61,679 bases of DNA. Origin: Granulicella aggregans (GTDB lineage Bacteria; Acidobacteriota; Terriglobia; Terriglobales; Acidobacteriaceae). Made by a program: the position numbers and the translations under genes. The notes below the pieces were generated by a model. The model did no database searches and was not told where the DNA came from. It was given only the letters and a program-made list of their open reading frames with translations. Shown here piece by piece: positions 44,173 through 53,650 of this stretch. The stretch is taken from contig NZ_JACHIP010000015.1 of assembly GCF_014203275.1 (NCBI RefSeq), forward strand, positions 1-61,679, in the 5' to 3' direction. Position 1 is the first letter of the stretch. The number at the start of each line of letters is the position of its first letter.

Positions 44173-44544
44173 ATGTTCAACAAAGTCATCCTCATCGGCC
44201 GCCTCGGACAGAACGCTGAAGCCAAAACCGCTCAGAACAAGAACGAGTACGTCATCCTCAACATCGCAACCCAGGAAAGCTGGAAGAACGACAAGGGCGA
44301 CTACGAGAACCGCACCGAATGGCATCGCGTCTATGCCTGGAGAAATCTCTCGAAGTTTGCCAAGACTCTCCAGAAGGGGCAGCTCATTACTCCCGAAGGC
44401 ATCCTCCGGTACCGCGAGGTTGTAGAAGATGTCGAGGGAGCGAAGTTCAAGCACCGGATCGCCGAGATCCACGCCATCAGCGTGAAGCGGCTTTCAAAAG
44501 TTGAAGCCGCTGATGATCCTTCGGATGGGGCCGACGACGAGTAG
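44173..44544 (+). CDS. ssb: Single-stranded DNA-binding protein
   Basis: A 123-residue OB-fold SSB: MFNKVILIGRLGQNAEAKTA, YVILNIATQESWKNDKGDYE, TEWHRVYAWRNLSKFAKTLQ and KGQLITPEGILRYREV. It is shorter than chromosomal SSB (about 170), with a compact acidic tail (ADDPSDGADDE) lacking the DDxIPF tip, which is common in SSBs of mobile elements. Start at ATG 44173; an upstream frame from 44113 is unlikely. It is probably the element's own copy. Confidence 0.9.
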   Translation: MFNKVILIGRLGQNAEAKTAQNKNEYVILNIATQESWKNDKGDYENRTEWHRVYAWRNLSKFAKTLQKGQLITPEGILRYREVVEDVEGAKFKHRIAEIHAISVKRLSKVEAADDPSDGADDE

Positions 44545-44555
44545 TCGTCTGCCTG

Positions 44556-44583
44556 GGTGGATGAGCCCTGCGGCTCATCCACC
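44556..44583 (+). terminator. Strong intrinsic terminator after ssb
   Basis: A perfect 12 bp stem (GGTGGATGAGCC / GGCTCATCCACC) with a CTGC loop, 12 bp after the ssb stop, followed by ATTCTTGTC. It could end transcription of the element unit. Confidence 0.75.
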
Positions 44584-44604
44584 ATTCTTGTCGGGACAGA
44601 TCGT

Positions 44605-44756
44605 CGTTCCGATAGAAGTCCTTTGATGTTGGTTTCAACTTTAGCCTTATCGACGACAACGCCCACATAGGCTACGGCTACTCTGCTGGACTTATCGATC
44701 AGATAGGTGGCTGAGGCTCGGTATCTATCGCGAGTGTTTGTCGAAGCGAGGTTCAT
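44605..44756 (-). pseudogene. Thioredoxin-like (TlpA/ResA-type) C-terminal fragment
   Basis: The minus-strand frame reads NTRDRYRASATYLIDKSSRV and AVAYVGVVVDKAKVETNIKG, which matches the last strand-helix section of TlpA-type thioredoxins. The N-terminal domain with CxxC is missing and the frame runs into ssb's terminator. Probably cut by the element's insertion or by a rearrangement. Confidence 0.55.
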
Positions 44757-45148
44757 TCACCGTATTGCTGGGCGGTGACCTTCTCCATCCAATCGACTAC
44801 CTTTCCATCGAGCTTTTCCTGAATGGCGATGTGGCTCAATGCGGTCCTCGGGCTGGCACCGTGCCAGTGCTTTTCCCCGGGGGCGAACCAGACCACATCA
44901 CCAGGCCGGATTTCCTGCACAGGTTCTCCATCTTTCTGCGCCCAGCCGAGACCAGAAGTGACAATGAGAGTTTGCCCCAGCGGGTGCGTGTGCCAGGCGG
45001 TACGTGCACCCGGCTCGAATGTGACGCTGGCACCACTTACGCGGGCCGGGTCGGACCGATCGAAAAGCGGATCAATTCGAACGGTTCCGGTGAACCAGTC
45101 TTCTGGGCCCTTTACCGATGATTGCGAACCATTGATCTTGATTTCCAT
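44753..45148 (-). CDS. Cupin-domain protein
   Basis: A 131-residue single-cupin protein with the metal-binding motifs FEPGARTAWHTHPLGQTLIV and PGDVVWFAPGEKHWHGASPR. Similar proteins are annotated as carboxymuconolactone-linked or quercetin-dioxygenase-like cupins; activity is unproven. AAGGAG lies eight bases before ATG 45148. It follows the SDR gene by 11 bp and ends the operon. Confidence 0.9.
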   Translation of the reverse strand: MEIKINGSQSSVKGPEDWFTGTVRIDPLFDRSDPARVSGASVTFEPGARTAWHTHPLGQTLIVTSGLGWAQKDGEPVQEIRPGDVVWFAPGEKHWHGASPRTALSHIAIQEKLDGKVVDWMEKVTAQQYGE

Positions 45149-45159
45149 TGTTCTTCTCC

Positions 45160-45918
45160 TTAGTGAGCGACAAAACCGCCATCGACGGGCAGCGCTACGC
45201 CCAGAACGAAAGAGGATGCCGGGCTGCACAACCATAGAACGGCAGCCGCAATTTCTTCCGGCCTGCCCATCCGCCCTATCGGCTGCTGTTTTAGAAATTC
45301 CTTCATAGCCGCCGGATCGATGCCATCGCCCATAGGCGTCTCGTTGCAGCCAGGGCAGATGGCGTTGACGCGGATGCCCTGCGCAGCTACGTCGAGGGCT
45401 GCGCTCTTGGTTAGGCCGATGACACCGTGTTTGGTCGCGTGATACGCAGCGCGGCCGGGCAAACCAACCAGCCCGCCGAGGGAGGAACAGTTGACGATGG
45501 AGCCGGAGCCCTGTTTGTTCATCTGGTGGAGTTCATGCTTCATGAATGTCCAGATACCCCGGAGATTGACAGCGTTCACCTCGTCATAGCCTTTCCCGGT
45601 CTCTTCCATCATGGGACACATCGGGCCAAGAATACCGGCATTGTTGTAGGCCATGTCCAGGCTGCCAAATTCACCGACAGCGCGTTCAACCGCGGTTTGA
45701 GCGAGTTGCTCGTCCGATACATCGCCGGCCAGCGCGATGGCTCTGCCACCTTCCCCTGCAATTTCACTGAGAACGCTGTTGAGCTTTTCCTCGTCACGAT
45801 CGACCAACAGCAATGCCGCGCCGGATTCAGCGAAAGCTTGCGCTGTCGCGCGGCCAAGGCCAGAAGCTGCACCGGTGATAAGTGCTACCTGTCCTGAAAA
45901 GTCATATTTGGGATTCAT
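45160..45918 (-). CDS. Short-chain dehydrogenase/reductase
   Basis: A 252-residue classical SDR: VALITGAASGLGRATAQAF for cofactor binding, NNAGILGPMCPM, catalytic Ser in GSIVNCSSLGGLVG and Tyr/Lys in RAAYHATKHGVIGLTKSA; Asp in ALAGDVSDEQL. Terminal VLGVALPVDGGFVAH is typical. ATG 45918 has GGAG upstream. In an operon with a cupin and divergent from a LysR-type regulator gene that probably controls it. Confidence 0.9.
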   Translation of the reverse strand: MNPKYDFSGQVALITGAASGLGRATAQAFAESGAALLLVDRDEEKLNSVLSEIAGEGGRAIALAGDVSDEQLAQTAVERAVGEFGSLDMAYNNAGILGPMCPMMEETGKGYDEVNAVNLRGIWTFMKHELHQMNKQGSGSIVNCSSLGGLVGLPGRAAYHATKHGVIGLTKSAALDVAAQGIRVNAICPGCNETPMGDGIDPAAMKEFLKQQPIGRMGRPEEIAAAVLWLCSPASSFVLGVALPVDGGFVAH

Positions 45919-46025
45919 TGCGTCTCCGGAGAATCTTCGATCCTGCGGTGCCTCGAACATACGCACCGGTCATACAGAGAATAGATGCTCCCGTTCATGC
46001 AGGGACGCTTATTCAAAAGCAAGGC

Positions 46026-46046
46026 TTTATGCGTATCATGCATAAA
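46026..46046. promoter_or_regulatory. Dyad operator overlapping the LysR start
   Basis: Perfect 7 bp half sites TTTATGC and GCATAAA separated by 7 bases, fitting the T-N11-A pattern of LysR binding sites. Its last base is the first base of the lysR ATG, so binding there would repress the regulator and could influence the divergent SDR-cupin promoter. Confidence 0.6.
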
Positions 46047-46932
46047 TGATTCGGAATGAGTTGTCTGAGCTTTCCGCCTTTGCCACTGTTGCCCAGGAGC
46101 GCAGTTTCACACGCGCGGCGGCTCGACTGGGAATGTCACAATCTGCCCTGAGCCATTCGATGCGTGGTCTTGAGAAGCGGCTTGGCGTACAGCTTCTGGC
46201 TCGAACGACACGCAGCGTCTCGCCCACCGCCGCTGGCGCAACGCTTCTGCAGGAGCTCGCGCCCGCACTGGAGCGGATCGCGCACTCGGTGGCCGAGACT
46301 CGCAACCAGCGAGAAAGACCCGCCGGAAGAATCCGCCTCATCGTTCCGCGTCTCGTGGCGCAATGGTGATTGTGCCTAAGCTGGCCGCTTTCGCGCGTAC
46401 CTATCCGGAAATCATATTGGAGATCACGACCTCGAACGACGCCGTAGACCTGGTAGCCGATGAATACGACGCCGGCATCCAGCTTGGTGAGTTCATTCAG
46501 AAGGACATGATCGCTGTGCGTGTAACGAAAGAGATGCGCCTCGCCATCGTTGGGTCTGCCGCGTATTTCGAATCAAATGCCATCCCGCGGCACCCGCGGG
46601 ATCTGAAAGACCACTCCTGCATCGGTTTTCGATTCAGCAACGGGCTATACCGATGGGAGTTCGAGAAGGGCAGCAAGGCGGTCACGGTCAGCCCGCAAGG
46701 TCACGCATCGTTCGACGATCCCGAGTTGGTGATTCAAGCGGTTGAAGCGGGCTTGGGGATCGGTTCATCTATCGAGGAACCTCTCGTCCGCCAGATTTTA
46801 AGCGGGCGCCTCGTACAGGTGTTGAAAGATTGGTGTCCAATGTTTCCGGGATATTTTCTCTACTATCCGAGTCGCCGCAATCAGCCGGCCGCCCTATCCG
46901 CCCTCATCGAGACGCTCCGATTCGCAGAGTGA
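46046..46932 (+). pseudogene. LysR-type transcriptional regulator, frameshifted
   Basis: The N-terminal HTH (FATVAQERSFTRAAARLGMS, SALSHSMRGLEKRLGVQLLA) and linker run to IRLIVPRLVAQW with TGA near 46367. The effector domain continues in another frame (MVIVPKLAAFARTYPEIILE, DAGIQLGEFIQKDM, GYFLYYPSRRNQPAALSALI) to 46932. One missing base near 46358-46364 explains it. If read through, the protein would be about 295 residues, the family norm. It is divergent from the SDR-cupin operon. Confidence 0.85.
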
Positions 46933-47150
46933 TTGACTCGTCACAGGTCTTAATACGACGGCCTGTCGGAAGTGATCGCCTCACTGGGTGAGTGCACTGG
47001 CGATTCTGCGCTCGTCGAGCAGACGTATCGACGGCATATCTATCTCCTGCTTCGGTCCACTAACATCATTCAATTCCGTTGTCACAATTCACAGACTGCG
47101 TATAGACTTGGCACGCACGCGGCAAGCCCTTCCAACCCCGAGGAGACTCA

Positions 47151-50100
47151 ATGCCCGCTCCCCGCCGTTTACCGCTTCTTGTTCTATGCGTCCTTGTCCT
47201 CACGGCACTTTGCATCCCCTCTCTTGCGTATGCGGGAACAGCCACAGCCACCACCCTGCAGGTCACTCCGGTCTGTCTTAGCCAGGGATGCGTGACGACG
47301 CTCACCGCGACGGTCGTCGCCGACCCGTCCGCGGTGCATCCCGGGCTGGTCTACTTTTGTGATGGTACCGCAGCCTCTTGCGAGAACGGTATCCCCGTTG
47401 GCCGGGCTCAACTGCTCGTTAATGGCACTGCCACGATCAAGTCTGTGCTCCCGTCCGGGATCCATCATCTTCATGCCGTCTTCCACGGCACATCCACCTA
47501 CAACGCGAGCTCTTCCGCTACCCACGACTTGACGGTTGCCGCGTCGACCAGTATCGCGACCCAGACGTACATAGGGAGCAGCAACACTGCGCTTCCCCCC
47601 GGCGAGTACAGCCTCTCGGGTGTCGCTAACAGCCTTGGCCCATCCGCGCCGACCGGCTCGATCTCATACCGGGACACGAGTTACGGTAACGCAGTGCTGG
47701 CGACCGCGCCGCTCGGGGCCGGTACCGCGCCTCAATTCATCTACAACACAGGCGGACTCGACTTCTCTCAGATTCCAGGCACCATCCTTGCCAGCGCCTC
47801 GAAGCCGGTCTCCGGAGACTTCAACAACGATGGTTTTCAAGACATCCTTGTGCTGGACCAGGCGGGTCTTCAGGTCCTTCTTGGCAGCGGCACTGGACGG
47901 TTCACTGCGGCTCCCAAGGGAGCGAACAACCTCCCAGCCGTTGTCTGCAGCATGCTGGTTGCGGACTTCAACAGCGATGGCAAGCTCGATATTGCGTTTA
48001 GCGATCCCAACGGGAAGAGCATACGTGTCAGCTTTGGCAACGGCGACGGTACCTTCGCCGATGCCAAGTCCTCTCTGCTGGCCAACACTCCCGGCCAGCT
48101 GTACCTCGGCGATTTCAACAACGACGGCATCCCCGACCTTATAGCGGACGTGCAGGTTGCGGGTTCACAAGCCTATGAGTTTCAGCCGCTGCTAGGCAAA
48201 GGTGACGGCACATTCACCGCCACTTCAGCTGCCTATTCCACCGGCGCGACCGGCCCGGCCATCGTCGCGGACTTCGACAGTGACGGAATGCAGGACCTTG
48301 TCGTCACGACCACGGGGGCTGCGGGCAGCGTCTACCCCGCCCAGTTTGCCGTTCTTCATGGAAATGGCGACGGAACCTTCGGAGCTGTTAAATTGTCGCC
48401 TAGCTTCAGCACTCTTTACATGGTAGCGGGCGACTTCAACGCCGATGGAATCCTTGACCTGGTCACCTACGACGGTTCGTTCAGCTTGCTCGCGTACTGG
48501 CAGGGCATAGGCGATGGCACGTTTGTCCAACTTAGCAATGTATCTCCCGTCGATTTCTTTTCCTCGTCCCTCAATTCGCTCATCGTCGGCGACTTCGACG
48601 GCGACGGTGTTCTTGATGTAGGCGGCGTCCAAATGGATCGTGGGGAGGGGACAACGCCCAGTTACTTCACTGCGTTTCTGCACTTCAGCACAACTTCCTC
48701 TGCGGATTTCCCACAGCAGGTGTCGACGCCACCCATCTCGATGAACGTTCCTTTCGACGTGCCGACCCCACCCAATCTCACGAATCTTGTTGTGGGTGCC
48801 TTCGGCAACAACGGGCTTCCCAGTGTCGTGTATTTTGTTCCCAGCACCGTAGCCACGACGCCCGTCAACTTCATCGCTGACTTCAACTCGGTTGCACACA
48901 CAACTCAGTCGAACACCGTCACTCTCACCACTCCAGGCGTGCATAACGTCGTGGCCAGCTACCCGGGAGATAACTCCCATGCGGCCAGCGTCTCAGCTCC
49001 GGTTACTCTGTCTGCTCCGGCGCAGATCAACGACGGCTCAGGCTTCACCAGCTCTGCCGGGCTGGCGCTCAACGGCGGAGCAACCCTCCAGGGCGGGATC
49101 CTCCAACTCACCGACGGCAAGACCTTCGAAGCAAGAAGCGCTTTCTATCAAAAGCGCGTGCCGGTCTATAGCTTCAGCACCACCTTCGACTTCCAGATAG
49201 CCAGCCCGAACTCCGATGGCCTCGCCTTCGTCATCCAATCCAATGGGCCCAATGCCATTGGCTCCAACGGTGGTGGCCTTGGCTACGGTCAAACGCCCGG
49301 CGCAACCAGCGGCCCCTCCATCCGCAACAGTGTCGCCATCATTTTTGACACCCACAACAACCAGGGCGAAGGCAACAATTCCATCCGCGTCGAAACCGGA
49401 GGGGTGACTAACCTGGGCGATCTCATCGACCTCACCTCAAGCGGTATCGACCTCCGTAGCGGCCACCACTTCCGGGTCGTCATCGCCGGCTACAACGGGG
49501 TGGAGTTGAATCTCTCCCTCACTGATCTAGACACCCGTAAGGTTTTCAGCCAGAACCTCATCACCCTGGACATCGTATCTGCTATTGGTGACACCATCGG
49601 CTACGTCGGCTTTACCTCGGCAACCGGCGCAACTGCGTCCATTATCAACATCCTGAACTGGAACTACGCCGGTCAGATCTGCTGCGTCACTCCTGCCACG
49701 GCAGTCCTTCCGTCCTTTCCCGACGGGTTCACTAACGCTGCCTCCACCATTCAACTCAACAAGGGTGCCGCGATCGTAGGGTCCGAACTCCAGCTGACCA
49801 ATGACACCCCATTCGAAGCTACGAGCGCCTTCTTCAAAACGCCCAATGACCAATTCTTCTGGATCAGTGACTTCGACTTCACAATTCAGGGGACCGGCGG
49901 TGATGGCTTCACCTTTCTGGTTCAAGGCAACGGTCCAGGGGCCGTTGGCACCTCCGGTGGAGCTCTCGGGTATGGCCCCTACTTTCCGGGGGAGTCCGGC
50001 TATGGAATCGGCGATAGCCTTGCCATCAAGTTCGACGTCCACAATAACGGCGGCGAAGGAATCAACTCAACCGGCCTCTACTTCGATGGAGCCTATCCGT

Positions 50101-50360
50101 CGGTTCCGGCGATCGACCTCACGTCCAGCCGCATCAACCTTCGCAGCGGACATCGCTTTCATGCCCGCATCCTCTCTGCGAAAGACGCAACGATCAAAAT
50201 GTCCATCACCGACCTTGACGACTACGCTGTCTTCGACAACTCACTCTATTCACGCAATGACGACAACAGTATCTTCCATGCCTATCCCGGCTTTACCGCG
50301 GGTACGGGTGCGACTGCCAACACCATCAAGATCCTCAACTGGACCTTTGGATACTACTGA
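47151..50360 (+). CDS. Secreted FG-GAP repeat protein with Ig-like and two L-type lectin-like domains
   Basis: A 1069-residue exported protein. A signal peptide (RRLPLLVLCVLVLTALCIPS, AYAG) is followed by an Ig-like domain (TLQVTPVCLSQGCVTTLTAT, FHGTSTYNASS), then about seven FG-GAP/VCBS-type repeats with DxNxDGxxD calcium-site motifs (SGDFNNDGFQDILV, ADFNSDGKLDIAF, GDFNNDGIPDLI, ADFDSDGMQDLVV, GDFNADGILDLV, GDFDGDGVLDVG). Another Ig-like stretch and two homologous lectin-like domains end it (FTSSAGLALNGGATLQGG and FTNAASTIQLNKGAAIVGSE, each with IxFDxHNNxGEGxNS). Probably surface carbohydrate binding or adhesion. GAGGAGACTCA precedes ATG 47151. Confidence 0.88.
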   Translation: MPAPRRLPLLVLCVLVLTALCIPSLAYAGTATATTLQVTPVCLSQGCVTTLTATVVADPSAVHPGLVYFCDGTAASCENGIPVGRAQLLVNGTATIKSVLPSGIHHLHAVFHGTSTYNASSSATHDLTVAASTSIATQTYIGSSNTALPPGEYSLSGVANSLGPSAPTGSISYRDTSYGNAVLATAPLGAGTAPQFIYNTGGLDFSQIPGTILASASKPVSGDFNNDGFQDILVLDQAGLQVLLGSGTGRFTAAPKGANNLPAVVCSMLVADFNSDGKLDIAFSDPNGKSIRVSFGNGDGTFADAKSSLLANTPGQLYLGDFNNDGIPDLIADVQVAGSQAYEFQPLLGKGDGTFTATSAAYSTGATGPAIVADFDSDGMQDLVVTTTGAAGSVYPAQFAVLHGNGDGTFGAVKLSPSFSTLYMVAGDFNADGILDLVTYDGSFSLLAYWQGIGDGTFVQLSNVSPVDFFSSSLNSLIVGDFDGDGVLDVGGVQMDRGEGTTPSYFTAFLHFSTTSSADFPQQVSTPPISMNVPFDVPTPPNLTNLVVGAFGNNGLPSVVYFVPSTVATTPVNFIADFNSVAHTTQSNTVTLTTPGVHNVVASYPGDNSHAASVSAPVTLSAPAQINDGSGFTSSAGLALNGGATLQGGILQLTDGKTFEARSAFYQKRVPVYSFSTTFDFQIASPNSDGLAFVIQSNGPNAIGSNGGGLGYGQTPGATSGPSIRNSVAIIFDTHNNQGEGNNSIRVETGGVTNLGDLIDLTSSGIDLRSGHHFRVVIAGYNGVELNLSLTDLDTRKVFSQNLITLDIVSAIGDTIGYVGFTSATGATASIINILNWNYAGQICCVTPATAVLPSFPDGFTNAASTIQLNKGAAIVGSELQLTNDTPFEATSAFFKTPNDQFFWISDFDFTIQGTGGDGFTFLVQGNGPGAVGTSGGALGYGPYFPGESGYGIGDSLAIKFDVHNNGGEGINSTGLYFDGAYPSVPAIDLTSSRINLRSGHRFHARILSAKDATIKMSITDLDDYAVFDNSLYSRNDDNSIFHAYPGFTAGTGATANTIKILNWTFGYY

Positions 50361-50640
50361 GTGTGTCCGGTCCGACCCTCAGATGGGCCGGAGAACCCAG
50401 ATAGTCGGGGACCCGCAAAGGGGGTTATGGGCGACTGTCGATCGCCCGAACACTGGGCCTTAGAGTGTCCCTATAGACGGCTTTGCGGGAACCCCGGCAA
50501 GCCGTCGTCGAGCGTTTAGTGAGTGCATTGGCGATATCAGCCCAAGGCACTCATCGAACACCTGGTACGTAAGATGCTGGGCATCTCGGGGAATTTGCCG
50601 AGTGATGGAAGTCTGCGAGTTTCCCGAACCACCGGGCTCT
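50361..50640. other. 280 bp region after the lectin gene
   Basis: No gene recognised. It leads into the DUF1016 fragment, so it may include a rearrangement junction. Confidence 0.3.
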
Positions 50641-50871
50641 TCAACCAGAGCTCTTCCTCGACTCGCTCCCGCTTGCAAGCTGAGCTCTCTCCCTATTCAA
50701 CTCGATCCTCAATTCCTCTTCTGAAGGCAGAACCAGTTTGTAGCGGCTCGCAAAGATATGTTCGTTCTCATAGAGCACCGAGTACCGCACCACGGAGGCG
50801 TCTTTCTGTGCGCACAAGATGATGCCGACCGTTGGATTGTCGTCCGGACAGAGCTTCAGATCATCCATCAT
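50641..50871 (-). pseudogene. DUF1016 (YhcG-type nuclease) C-terminal fragment
   Basis: The frame LCPDDNPTVGIILCAQKD, ASVVRYSVLYENEHIFASRY and LPSEEELRIELNRERAQL matches the C-terminal end of DUF1016 proteins (PDDxPxxGxILCxxK ... LPxxEELxxEL). The N-terminal part is absent and the sequence abuts a truncated hydrolase gene. It comes from a different copy of the family than the N-terminal scrap at 16575-16752. Confidence 0.7.
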
Positions 50872-51443
50872 GCGGACATCGCAAGCTCAAAGTCTTCCTC
50901 CGTAAACCAACCTTGGGGGCTCCAGGTATTCCATTGCATTCGGGCAAACCCAATGGAATCTTGGCGAACGGCCTCTGCTCCCGCATCGGTGCATTGAAAG
51001 AACTGGTACCAAAACTGTCTGGACTGTTGGAAGCTCCCTAAATGGAACTCGCCGCGTGGTTGGTAGGCCAATGCAAGTGTGGCGATCGCGCGAACGCGTT
51101 CGGGAAAGAGCGCCGCCAGCGTATAGGCGATCCGGGCGCCCCAGTCATGCCCGACAACAGCGAACTCCCCAATTCCCAACTTGTCTGCCAGATCGACCAC
51201 ATCCTGCGCCATGGCTACAGCTCCGGCAAATCTGGGCGTGGCTGGCGACAGAAACTCTGTTGGATATGATCCTCGCAAATAGGGCGCGATCGTTCTAAAT
51301 CCACGATCTTGCAGTGTAGACGCGACGGGCATCCAGCTTGTAGGCGCGTCTGGCCACCCGTGAAGCAGGAACACCGGCGCTCTAGACGATATCCCATCCG
51401 CCTCAAATGCGATCTTCAACAGTTCCGTCTGTTCAAAATACAT
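50868..51443 (-). pseudogene. Epoxide-hydrolase-type alpha/beta hydrolase, 3' truncated
   Basis: The N-terminal 191 residues of an alpha/beta hydrolase: oxyanion motif FLLHGWPDAPTSWMPV, nucleophile Asp in FAVVGHDWGARIAYTLAAL, and AIATLALAYQPRG. It stops at WFTEEDFELAMSA, before the catalytic His and acid. The stop overlaps the DUF1016 fragment by 4 bp, marking a deletion or recombination junction. Confidence 0.8.
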
Positions 51444-51523
51444 GACCCGTAACACCCTTCCTTGCTCAGATGCAGGAAAGGGATCGGCGAGATTGTATGA
51501 CTGTGCCCAGAATCTCCTCCTGA

Positions 51524-52510
51524 CTATGCTTTCAGGAACTTAAGCACGGCGTTGAAGTAGTTCTGCTGATCGTCATACATCGCGAAATGGCTGCCTGTTT
51601 CTGAAATCCACGATTGACCTCTTGGCATTAGGGTTGCCATCTTACGCATATCTTCGGGGTCCATTTCGTCATAACGGGCGCCGATGGTCAGGCTATGGAC
51701 CTTGATTTTGTGTAGGTCAGCCAAGCGATCCCAGCCTTTCATCGTGCCGGTGACTTCAAACTCATTTCTCCCCTGGATGGCGTTGTAGACGTGTTGATTC
51801 CACCCGTCCAGGCTGCGCGAGACGGGATCTGGCCAAGGATCAAGCCTGCAGATAAAGACCTTGTAGAGCTTATTGAGCAGCAATTTCTGATATGCAGGAT
51901 CCTCCGTCTCGTTGGCGTTTTCATACCGTTCAAGCTCGGCCCTATCGGACTCGGGAAACTGAGCTCTGATTTTCGAAACATGGTAGAGGAAAGAGTCGCT
52001 GCTGGCGGCCATGTTTGAGATGACGAGACCTTTGAGATGTTGCTGGTACTTGAGAGCGTACTCGATAGCAAGCACACCTCCCCACGAATGTCCTAGCATA
52101 TAGAACTGTTCCAGCCCAAGACCTTGACGGACTGCCTCGACCTCTTCGGTGTAGCGTTCGATCGTCCAGAGTTTGGGATCGTTGGGCTTGTCTGAGTTTG
52201 TGGAATCGAGCTGGTCGTAATAGTAAAATTCAATGCCGTTGAGGGGAAGAAAATCCTCGAAGCATTCGAAGTAACGATGGTCGGCGCCGGGCCCGCCATG
52301 GACCAGCAGAACCTTGATCTCGCCGCTACCTACCTTTTTTGTCCATACCCAGTGGCCTTGCCCAATCTGTATTCGCTTGGAACCGCCTATATGGACGGTG
52401 CCTGGAGAAGGCATTTTGAGTTTGGGGTCTGTGGGTGCTGCGATCATTGGGCTTGTGACAACGGTGGCAACAGCCATCGTACTCAGTGAGAGAAAATTAC
52501 GCCGTTTCAT
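51524..52510 (-). CDS. Proline iminopeptidase-family alpha/beta hydrolase with export signal
   Basis: A 328-residue S33-type peptidase/hydrolase. MKRRNFLSLSTMAVATVVTS is a twin-arginine or Sec signal. Motifs: VLLVHGGPGADHRYF (oxyanion), YYYDQLDSTNSDKP, MLGHSWGGVLAIEYAL with nucleophile Ser, Asp in GARYDEMDPED and His in SETGSHFAMYDD. Family members release N-terminal proline or act on peptides and amides; the exported position suggests peptide scavenging. Confidence 0.9.
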   Translation of the reverse strand: MKRRNFLSLSTMAVATVVTSPMIAAPTDPKLKMPSPGTVHIGGSKRIQIGQGHWVWTKKVGSGEIKVLLVHGGPGADHRYFECFEDFLPLNGIEFYYYDQLDSTNSDKPNDPKLWTIERYTEEVEAVRQGLGLEQFYMLGHSWGGVLAIEYALKYQQHLKGLVISNMAASSDSFLYHVSKIRAQFPESDRAELERYENANETEDPAYQKLLLNKLYKVFICRLDPWPDPVSRSLDGWNQHVYNAIQGRNEFEVTGTMKGWDRLADLHKIKVHSLTIGARYDEMDPEDMRKMATLMPRGQSWISETGSHFAMYDDQQNYFNAVLKFLKA

Positions 52511-52609
52511 CTATGCAGGATATGTTGCGGACGGGCGATTTATGTCACGGAGATGTCATTCTGAATGCAATGGATTGTGAATCGAGCAACTGCGGCCAGG
52601 ATGTGGACC

Positions 52610-52835
52610 ACGACCCGATTCACCTGGGCGTATCGACAGCCAGGAACTCAACCCCAGACTCCGTGAGGTTCGAGATGAAGGCGACGTTGCGGGCCAAACG
52701 GTTCGACCTGGCAATCACCAGAATAGCGCGATGCTTACGGCAGAGCTTAGGGGCTATAGCGAGGGCAGGGCGGTCATGGCGCTTGCCGCTCTCCACCTCC
52801 AGGCCCTCCTGCACCAGGGTTCAGTCTTCCCCCTT
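52610..52835 (-). pseudogene. Serine recombinase (resolvase) N-terminal remnant
   Basis: The minus frame EGLEVESGKRHDRPALAIAP, KLCRKHRAILVIARSNRLAR and NVAFISNLTESGVEFLAVDT matches resolvase/invertase N-domains (EVESGKRxDRP, LVIAKLDRLARNVAFI). The catalytic Ser region and C-terminal part are missing. Confidence 0.75.
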
Positions 52836-53307
52836 TCTGGAATCCGGCGACGGCGGCGCGATGGGCTTCGAGTCCTAGACCGCTAGCTCCCTACCGTGAC
52901 CCGCTGACAGCGGGTATAGAGGGGACGGCAAACGCTTTTGGGGCGGCGCTTTGAGCCCGGCTCTGGAGGGCAATGAAGAGTATTGCAGAAAGAGCGAATT
53001 GTAAAAGCAGTTTCATGACCCGCCGAACGATGGTCAGTTTCATACGTGAGCGTTACATAGCGGGTTTTGGCTGGCACGCTTTTTGATGTATTCGCTTGTC
53101 TTAGATAGGCAGGTCTGCCTCTCCCGACCTGTAAATGAGTACCAAATCGCCAATGCGCTAATTGAGAAGGCGAGAGCTTCGAATGACATCCTCGCAAAGT
53201 CGATGCTTTGGGAAATTGGGTGGTTGACAGCCTTAAGTCGGTTTCTTGAGAGTTTGAACAAGCTTCATGATGAGGAAATACAGTGCCGCATTGGTCACGA
53301 TCCGTGA
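52836..53307. other. Region before the IS3 element, no supported gene
   Basis: Contains a plus-strand frame (53083-53307, VNEYQIANALIEKARASNDI onward) and a minus-strand frame over the same bases; neither has a ribosome site or known relative. I do not call a gene here. Confidence 0.35.
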
Positions 53308-53383
53308 TCGGCCTCGGCATTTTTGTACCAGGTGAAATGTTAGTCTTCGACCAAAACCTGACCTGAAAGGGTGGAGGCTTTGG

Positions 53384-53650
53384 ATGAAGAAGAAGCGTTT
53401 TTCTATTGAGCAGATGGTCGGCGTGTTGAAGCAGGCTGAGGTGGGAGTTCCTGTGGCGGAGGTGATCCGCAAGGCGGGGATCAGCGAACAGACGTTTTAC
53501 CGCTGGAAGGCGAAGTATGCGGGCCTGGAAGTGGATCAGGTCCGGCAGATGGCGCAACTGCAGGAAGAGAACCCTCGTCTGAAGAAGCTTGTGGCCGAGT
53601 TGGTGCTGGATAAGACGATGTTGCAGGATGTGCTCTCAAAAAAATGGTGA
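53384..53650 (+). CDS. IS3-family OrfA (HTH transposase protein)
   Basis: An 88-residue DNA-binding protein: FSIEQMVGVLKQAEVGVPVA, EVIRKAGISEQTFYRWKAKY (HTH) and a leucine-zipper (LQEENPRLKKLVAELVLDKT). Its last codons cross a run of seven A (about 53638-53644) just before the orfB start, which fits a -1 programmed frameshift making the OrfAB fusion transposase. Confidence 0.85.
   Translation: MKKKRFSIEQMVGVLKQAEVGVPVAEVIRKAGISEQTFYRWKAKYAGLEVDQVRQMAQLQEENPRLKKLVAELVLDKTMLQDVLSKKW

Noticed and set aside
44331..44756. Long minus-strand frame through ssb
   Set aside because: Only the 5' part resembles protein (thioredoxin fragment); the rest is a shadow of ssb and its terminator.
47184..48980. 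Several antisense frames within the FG-GAP/lectin gene
   Set aside because: They mirror the repeat codon bias of the sense strand and are shadows.
52883..53557. 224-residue minus-strand frame
   Set aside because: It crosses the IS3 end and orfA in antisense and has irregular composition.
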